In this document: one piece after another, positions 14,170 through 17,598 of the stretch
How the letters are laid out: every line of letters starts with the position of its first letter
Numbering within the stretch: the stretch's first letter is position 1
Source of the DNA: Candidatus Woesearchaeota archaeon
GTDB lineage: Archaea > Nanobdellota > Nanobdellia > SCGC-AAA011-G17 > JACPNG01
DNA: 17,598 nt
Assembly (NCBI GenBank): GCA_017609845.1
Contig: JAFCDD010000004.1
Coordinates: 1 to 17,598 of the forward strand
Direction: 5' to 3'
Program-made: the position numbers and the translations under genes
Notes under the pieces: generated by a model
Told to the model about the DNA's origin: nothing
Databases searched by the model: none
The model's input: the letters and a program-made list of their open reading frames with translations, nothing else

Positions 14170-14715
14170 TTATCCTCCCCCTTCATAGTCTATAGGAGAT
14201 TTTTTATATCTCATTGGGTCAGGTTCTCGTAATCTCTCTGTTATCTTACATTTTCTCTTTAATTCATAATATGGGTCTAATTTTATACTTTCAATATGCC
14301 TTATGACATCTCCCAAGTTATACATTTGATAAGCTCCCCTATTAACCAGAATTCTAATGTGATGATCATCTTCACAGTCTTCTTCACCGTCCTCTCCATG
14401 GGGGTGTATAATATAATCGGTACGATCATTCATAGAAGAATTTCCAATGATTTCACTTAAAACCAAATCCTCATCAATAAATTCAATTTCCCTGCCACCC
14501 GACAATTTATGTGATTTGGTACGTGATGCAACAAAAGTTTTAATTCTTTTATCATACTTAGTTAAAACAGTAACAAGATTACTTAAATCAAAATAATAAT
14601 CTCCATTAATTATTTCGAATTCAATCTCTCCTCTATGAAATGAAATATTTTTCCTATCTCCAAAAGAAATTGTAATTTCTTCTACAACTTCCCCTTCTAC
14701 AACGTCTTCCATCAT
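14170..14715 (-). CDS. Unrecognised acidic protein
   Basis: 181 aa; I do not recognise the family. It is rich in Asp, Glu and Ile, with no signal peptide, membrane helix or Cys cluster. Two similar segments can be seen: GDYYFDLSNLVTVLTKYDKR (about residues 38-57) and GAYQMYNLGDVIRHIESIKL (about 132-151). They suggest two copies of a small strand-helix unit. Between them is a His/Asp/Glu-rich stretch (HPHGEDGEEDCEDDHH) that could bind a metal or be a flexible loop. The C-terminus ends YEGGG. It is divergent from the tRNA cluster and heads a probable three-gene unit. ATG codons at 14715 and 14712 are both possible starts. Confidence 0.7.
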   Translation of the reverse strand: MMEDVVEGEVVEEITISFGDRKNISFHRGEIEFEIINGDYYFDLSNLVTVLTKYDKRIKTFVASRTKSHKLSGGREIEFIDEDLVLSEIIGNSSMNDRTDYIIHPHGEDGEEDCEDDHHIRILVNRGAYQMYNLGDVIRHIESIKLDPYYELKRKCKITERLREPDPMRYKKSPIDYEGGG

Positions 14716-14736
14716 AAGATTAACAAATACATTAAA

Positions 14737-14744
14737 TTTAAATA
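14737..14744. promoter_or_regulatory. Shared TATA box of the tRNA cluster and the divergent gene
   Basis: TTTAAATA lies inside the palindrome ATTAAATTTAAAT (14731-14743). It ends 26 bases before the first tRNA on the plus strand and begins 22 bases before the ATG at 14715 on the minus strand. Both distances fit archaeal initiation, the minus transcript being leaderless. Confidence 0.65.
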
Positions 14745-14769
14745 GCTTATTGATAGGAATTCGTATTAA

Positions 14770-14870
14770 AGCCCCATGGTGTAGTGGTCAAATTGTTCTA
14801 GATTTACCTTCTAGATCAAGACTTAGCATATCAGGCCCTGGAGATGGAGGTTCGAATCCTCTTGGGGCTA
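14770..14870 (+). tRNA. Interrupted tRNA, probably tRNA-Leu(CAA)
   Basis: The acceptor stem is perfect: AGCCCCA (14770-14776) with TGGGGCT (14863-14869), discriminator A at 14870. The T-arm is GGAGG TTCGAAT CCTCT (14846-14862). The total of 101 bases is about 12-13 too long for a type II tRNA. TTCTAGAT occurs twice, 13 bases apart (14796-14803 and 14809-14816). With one copy's worth removed, the loop reads ATCAAGA: U33, anticodon CAA, G37. CTTAG (14822-14826) is then the 3' stem, and a 19-base variable region fits Leu. Removing 12 bases (14801-14812) gives a perfect CTAAG/CTTAG stem; a CTAG/CTAG splicing helix instead predicts removal of 13 bases (14804-14816). The D-stem is weak (G-U pairs only). 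The A1-U72 pair resembles tRNA-Gln, the main alternative. Confidence 0.7.
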
Positions 14871-14872
14871 GC

Positions 14873-14947
14873 GCTCCTGTAGTGTAGCCCGGTTAAGCAT
14901 ACCAGCCTCTCGAGCTGGTGACGCGAGTTCAAATCTCGCCAGGAGCA
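14873..14947 (+). tRNA. tRNA-Glu(CUC)
   Basis: Acceptor GCTCCTG pairs perfectly with CAGGAGC, discriminator A at 14947. The anticodon arm is CCAGC-CTCTCGA-GCTGG, giving anticodon CUC. The T-arm is GCGAG TTCAAAT CTCGC. No intron; CCA is not encoded. It lies 2 bases after the preceding tRNA, so the cluster is co-transcribed. Confidence 0.95.
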
Positions 14948-14949
14948 TT

Positions 14950-15024
14950 GGGCTTGTGGTCTAGTCTGGCTATGACATTACCCTCACACGGTAAAGGTCC
15001 CCGGTTCAAATCCGGGCAGGCCCA
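14950..15024 (+). tRNA. tRNA-Val(CAC)
   Basis: Acceptor GGGCTTG pairs with CAGGCCC (one G-U pair), discriminator A at 15024. The anticodon arm is TTACC-CTCACAC-GGTAA, giving anticodon CAC. The T-arm is CCCGG TTCAAAT CCGGG. No intron; CCA is not encoded. It starts 2 bases after tRNA-Glu. Confidence 0.95.
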
Positions 15025-15032
15025 TCAAAACC

Positions 15033-15040
15033 TTTAAATA
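15033..15040 (+). promoter_or_regulatory. TATA box of the metG operon
   Basis: TTTAAATA with A-rich upstream bases (CAAAACC) as a possible BRE. It ends 22 bases before the metG ATG, predicting a leaderless or nearly leaderless mRNA. There is no Shine-Dalgarno sequence before that ATG, in agreement. Confidence 0.65.
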
Positions 15041-15062
15041 ACTTAATTTTAAGCCTAATTCT

Positions 15063-16511
15063 ATGAAATTTTACATTACAACCCCAATATATTATCCAAA
15101 TGATATCCCCCATATAGGACACGCATACACCACAATAGCCGCAGACGTCCTATCTAGATGGAATAAATCTAGAGGAAACAACGTATTTTTTCTAACTGGA
15201 ACCGACGACCATGGAAAGAAAATAGCTCAGACAGCAAAAAAAGCAGGAAAAACTCCAAAGGAATTTACAGATGAACTAATACCTAAATTTAAGGAAGCTT
15301 GGAAAAAGCTTAATATAAAATATGATAGATTTATCAGAACAACAGACAAGGACCATGAAAAAGTTGTTTCCAAAATCTTACAATTAGTTTATGATAAAGG
15401 AGATATTTATAAAGGAACCTATGAAGGATTTTATTGTACTGGTTGCGAGGCATATTATACTGAAAAAGATATAGAAAATAATCGTTGCCCCATTCATAAA
15501 ACAGAAGTAGAAAAATTAAAACAAGAAAGTTATTTCTTTAAATTAAGTAAATACAAAAAAAAACTTTTGGATTTATACAATAAAAACCCAGAATTTATTC
15601 TTCCTGATTCAAAAAGAAAAGAAATAATCTCTAGAGTTAAAAAAGAGTTAAGGGACTTAAGTATTTCTAGAACAGATTTTGATTGGGGCATTCCATTGCC
15701 TTTTGATAAAAAACATGTTTGTTATGTTTGGTTTGATGCTTTATTTAATTATTATAGCGCTACAAGAACTAAAGGCAAGGAAAAATTTTGGCCTGCCGAT
15801 GTTCACCTGATAGGTAAAGATATCTTATGGTTTCATACTGTTTATTGGCCTGCTTTTTTAATCTCAGCAGGAATCGAACTTCCAAAAACAGTTTTTGCCC
15901 ATGGATGGTGGACTTTTGATAAAGAAAAGATATCTAAATCAAGAGGAAAAGTTTTGAATGTTGATGATCTTATAGAAATTGCCGGTGTTGACTCAGCAAG
16001 GTATTTTTTAATAAGGGAAACCCCCCTTGGGGATGACGGCGACTTTTCAGAAAAATCTTTAGTTAACAGAAATAATAACGAGCTAGCTAATGATTTAGGA
16101 AATTTATTATCGAGAACATTAACATTAATTGAAAAGAATTTTAATTCAGAGATTCCAAAATCAAAATCAGAATTAACCTTTGATATAGGAAAAATAGACA
16201 AACTAATGAAAAACTATGAACTAGATAAAGCATTAGCAGAAATATGGAAATTTGTTAATAAATGTAATAAATACATTAACGATAAAAAACCATGGGAAGT
16301 AAAAGATAAAGAAAAACTAGCTAAAATACTTTATACATTAACAGATTCACTAAGAATAATATCAATTTTACTCCACCCATTTATACCAGAAACTTCAGAA
16401 AAAATAAATAAACAATTAAATATTAAACTTGGAACACTAAAAGATTGTAAGCCAAATTTACTAAAAAAAACAAAAATTAAAAAAGGAGAACATTTATTTA
16501 AAAAAATCTAA
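15063..16511 (+). CDS. metG: Methionyl-tRNA synthetase, catalytic subunit (bacterial Thermus/Aquifex type)
   Basis: Class I synthetase charging tRNA-Met and initiator tRNA with methionine. At 482 aa it covers only the catalytic and anticodon-binding domains; the C-terminal tRNA-binding domain is a separate gene two positions downstream. The HIGH motif is H17-I-G-H20, and the KMSKS loop is K289-I-S-K-S293. A single zinc knuckle has C125xxC128 and C142xxH145 (CTGCEAYYTEKD, RCPIH), the Thermus-like CPxH form rather than the two-knuckle archaeal form. DLSISRTDFDWGIPLP and YVWFDALFNYYSA are conserved. The anticodon-binding helices have NELANDLGNLLSRT and NKCNKYINDKKPWEVKD. Bacterial ancestry is inferred from these motifs. 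Confidence 0.95.
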   Translation: MKFYITTPIYYPNDIPHIGHAYTTIAADVLSRWNKSRGNNVFFLTGTDDHGKKIAQTAKKAGKTPKEFTDELIPKFKEAWKKLNIKYDRFIRTTDKDHEKVVSKILQLVYDKGDIYKGTYEGFYCTGCEAYYTEKDIENNRCPIHKTEVEKLKQESYFFKLSKYKKKLLDLYNKNPEFILPDSKRKEIISRVKKELRDLSISRTDFDWGIPLPFDKKHVCYVWFDALFNYYSATRTKGKEKFWPADVHLIGKDILWFHTVYWPAFLISAGIELPKTVFAHGWWTFDKEKISKSRGKVLNVDDLIEIAGVDSARYFLIRETPLGDDGDFSEKSLVNRNNNELANDLGNLLSRTLTLIEKNFNSEIPKSKSELTFDIGKIDKLMKNYELDKALAEIWKFVNKCNKYINDKKPWEVKDKEKLAKILYTLTDSLRIISILLHPFIPETSEKINKQLNIKLGTLKDCKPNLLKKTKIKKGEHLFKKI

Positions 16512-16512
16512 A

Positions 16513-16704
16513 ATGGAATGCAAAAAAGAAGAAATCCTAAAAGACTGTCCTTGTACCTATCCAGGATGTTCAAGAAAAGGAATTTGTTGTGATTGTTTAA
16601 AATATCATTTAAAGAGTAATCAACTTCCAGCATGTTGCTTTTCAAAAGAAGCCGAAGCTACATTTGATAGAAGTTTTGAAGCTTTCATAAAAGATAGGAG
16701 TTAA
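16513..16704 (+). CDS. Small Cys-rich protein, DUF6485-like
   Basis: 63 aa with seven Cys: C3, C12, C14, C19, C25, C26 and C29, followed by C41 and C42. The pattern CPCTYPGCSRKGICCDCLKY and the ending ACCFSKEAEATFDRSFEAFI match, from memory, the uncharacterised DUF6485 family, mostly seen in bacteria. A metal or Fe-S site is likely from the Cys spacing but unproven. It sits between the two MetRS subunit genes with one-base gaps on both sides, so it is co-translated with them. The function is unknown. Confidence 0.85.
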   Translation: MECKKEEILKDCPCTYPGCSRKGICCDCLKYHLKSNQLPACCFSKEAEATFDRSFEAFIKDRS

Positions 16705-16705
16705 A

Positions 16706-17038
16706 ATGGAAAAAATATCATTTCAAGAATGGCAAAAATTAGATTTTAGAGTTGCAAAAATCTTAGAAGTTGAAGACCATCCAAATGCAGATAAATTAAT
16801 AGTTCTAAAAATAGACTTAGGTAATGAACAAAGAACCATTGTAGCTGGAATTAAAAGCCATTACAAAAAAGATGAATTAATAGGAAAAAAAATAGTAGTA
16901 TTTACTAATTTAGAACCAGCCATGTTAAGAGGAATTAAATCAGAAGGAATGTTATTGGCAGCAGTAAAAGGAAAAGATGAAGAAATAGTTTTAATAACAC
17001 CAGAAAAAGACATTGAGGCAGGAACAAAAGTATCATAG
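16706..17038 (+). CDS. Free-standing tRNA-binding domain protein (MetRS beta subunit / Trbp111 type)
   Basis: 110-aa OB-fold protein that binds tRNA and, in several organisms, associates with a MetRS lacking its own C-terminal domain. The whole length matches: FQEWQKLDFRVAKILEVEDH (residues 6-25), PNADKLIVLKIDLGNEQRTI, VAGIKSHYKKDELIGKKIVV, the core FTNLEPAMLRGIKSEGMLLA (about 67-86) and a C-terminal EAGTKV. Such proteins act as homodimers. Its operon with a truncated metG supports its role as the MetRS beta subunit. Confidence 0.93.
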   Translation: MEKISFQEWQKLDFRVAKILEVEDHPNADKLIVLKIDLGNEQRTIVAGIKSHYKKDELIGKKIVVFTNLEPAMLRGIKSEGMLLAAVKGKDEEIVLITPEKDIEAGTKVS

Positions 17039-17043
17039 AAACT

Positions 17044-17054
17044 TTTTTATATTA
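17044..17054 (+). promoter_or_regulatory. TATA box before the CxxCxxCC protein
   Basis: TTTTTATATTA lies 20-30 bases before the ATG at 17075, with no Shine-Dalgarno sequence, as expected for a leaderless archaeal transcript. It gives this gene its own promoter in addition to any read-through from the metG operon. Confidence 0.5.
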
Positions 17055-17074
17055 CTTCTTTTCAAAAATAAAAA

Positions 17075-17467
17075 ATGAAAATTCATAAACATAAAACATT
17101 GCAAAGAATTGGATCCTGCAAGATGTGTGGTCAATGTTGTAAAAATCTAGCTTTAGAAATTGAAACTTCTGCAGAACCAAATGGACATTCTAAAGCAGCA
17201 GCAGCAAAAATTGAAAAACAAAAAGAAATTAATAAATACATTAAAAAAGGGTATAAAGATGTTGAAGCTTCAAGAGTAACATGGTTAAAAGGAAATGATT
17301 TTAAATTTACCTTAACATTAACCTGCCCACATCTTAAAGGAAATAAATGTGTTATACATTCCAATAAAGGATATGGTAATAAACCAGACTTCTGTAGAAA
17401 ATTTCCAGAATATGGCGTGGATAGGCCAAAGAATTGCGGATACAGATTCAAAAGAGTTCTTTGTTAA
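17075..17467 (+). CDS. YkgJ-like CxxCxxCC cysteine-cluster protein
   Basis: 130 aa with the cluster SCKMCGQCCKN (C15, C18, C21, C22), then TCPHLKGNKCVIH (C84, C92), FCRKFPE (C107), C121 and the final C130. This pattern defines the YkgJ/CxxCxxCC family (PF03692), thought to bind zinc or iron, or to carry an Fe-S cluster. A Lys/Ala-rich helical insert (about residues 38-65) separates the two halves. The biochemical role is not established for the family. It lies 36 bases after the tRNA-binding protein and converges with the tRNA-Ile gene, 11 bases apart. Confidence 0.85.
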   Translation: MKIHKHKTLQRIGSCKMCGQCCKNLALEIETSAEPNGHSKAAAAKIEKQKEINKYIKKGYKDVEASRVTWLKGNDFKFTLTLTCPHLKGNKCVIHSNKGYGNKPDFCRKFPEYGVDRPKNCGYRFKRVLC

Positions 17468-17478
17468 AATATAGGGAA

Positions 17479-17597
17479 TGGGCCCGCTGTGATTTGAACA
17501 CAGGACCTCCCGATATCTGACCTTACTCTAGCTATCAGTTTCACCGGATTTTCAATCTTAATCCACGGGTGCGCTAGCCAGACTACGCCACGGGCCC
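17479..17597 (-). tRNA. tRNA-Ile(GAU) with two introns
   Basis: Acceptor GGGCCCG pairs with CGGGCCC (17480-17486), discriminator A at 17479. The T-arm is CTGTG TTCAAAT CACAG and the D-stem is GCGT/GCGC. Exons are 17597-17566, 17539-17533 and 17514-17479. Intron 1 (17565-17540, 26 bases) lies between positions 30 and 31. It has a central helix CACC/GGTG, an inner helix GGATT/AATCC and 3-base bulges cut as CG|T and AA|A. Intron 2 (17532-17515, 18 bases) lies at 37/38, with outer helix CCCGA/TCGGG, central helix CTGA/TCAG and bulges TA|G and AT|A. Removing both restores stem CCCGA/TCGGG and loop CTGATAA, anticodon GAU, length 75. Confidence 0.9.
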
Positions 17598-17598
17598 C

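Noticed and set aside
14801..14808. Intronless anticodon loop TTTACCT (anticodon UAC, Val) between CTAGA and TCTAG.
   Set aside because: It would put C at position 37 and leave a 31-base variable region with no convincing stem. The acceptor is unlike tRNA-Val, and a clear tRNA-Val(CAC) lies nearby.
14770..14870. tRNA-Gln identity, suggested by A1-U72 and the D-loop AGTGGTCAA.
   Set aside because: No split gives a UUG or CUG anticodon with U33 and a purine at 37. The Leu(CAA) reading gives U33, G37, A73 and a type II length. It is kept as an alternative, not the call.
1..17598. CRISPR arrays, insertion sequences, prophage or defence genes.
   Set aside because: No regularly spaced repeats, transposase-like frames, terminal inverted repeats or recognisable defence domains were found.

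Overview
The window looks like the AT-rich chromosome of a small-genome archaeon, probably of the DPANN group (Woesearchaeota/Pacearchaeota-like). The evidence is a complete archaeal-type ribosomal protein super-operon with archaeal/eukaryotic-only members (eL19, eL32, eS4, eIF1, Rpp29), an HMf-type histone, TATA-box promoters (TTTAAATA-like) and tRNA genes with bulge-helix-bulge introns. The lineage call is an inference from gene style and was not tested by a tree.

Region 1 (1-12507, minus strand): 25 genes in the classical archaeal order uL3-uL4-uL23-uL2-uS19-uL22-uS3-uL29-eIF1-Rpp29-uS17-uL14-uL24-eS4-uL5-uS14-uS8-uL6-eL32-eL19-uL18-uS5-uL30-uL15-SecY. SecY runs off the left edge. Fourteen of the 24 junctions are 4-base start/stop overlaps and the rest lie between a 23-base overlap and a 4-base gap, so this is one translationally coupled transcription unit. 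Its leader (about 12508-12660) carries strong inverted repeats.

Region 2 (12508-14715): a divergent control region with two palindromic TATA-like boxes, then the histone gene on the plus strand. A minus-strand trio follows: an unrecognised acidic protein, a short PLP-dependent aminotransferase-like protein and a two-zinc-ribbon protein.

Region 3 (14737-15024, plus): a tRNA cluster, namely an unusual interrupted tRNA (probably Leu-CAA), tRNA-Glu(CUC) and tRNA-Val(CAC).

Region 4 (15033-17467, plus): a catalytic-subunit-only MetRS of Thermus/Aquifex type, a DUF6485-like Cys-rich protein and a free-standing Trbp111-type tRNA-binding protein in a tight operon. A CxxCxxCC (YkgJ-like) protein with its own promoter comes next.

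Region 5 (17479-17597, minus): a tRNA-Ile(GAU) gene interrupted by two introns, one at 30/31 and one at 37/38, each with a recognisable splicing motif.

Most of the window is conserved translation machinery. I see no mobile element, CRISPR array or defence system. The parts most worth a second look are the two interrupted tRNAs, the structured super-operon leader and the split MetRS operon with its inserted Cys-rich gene.
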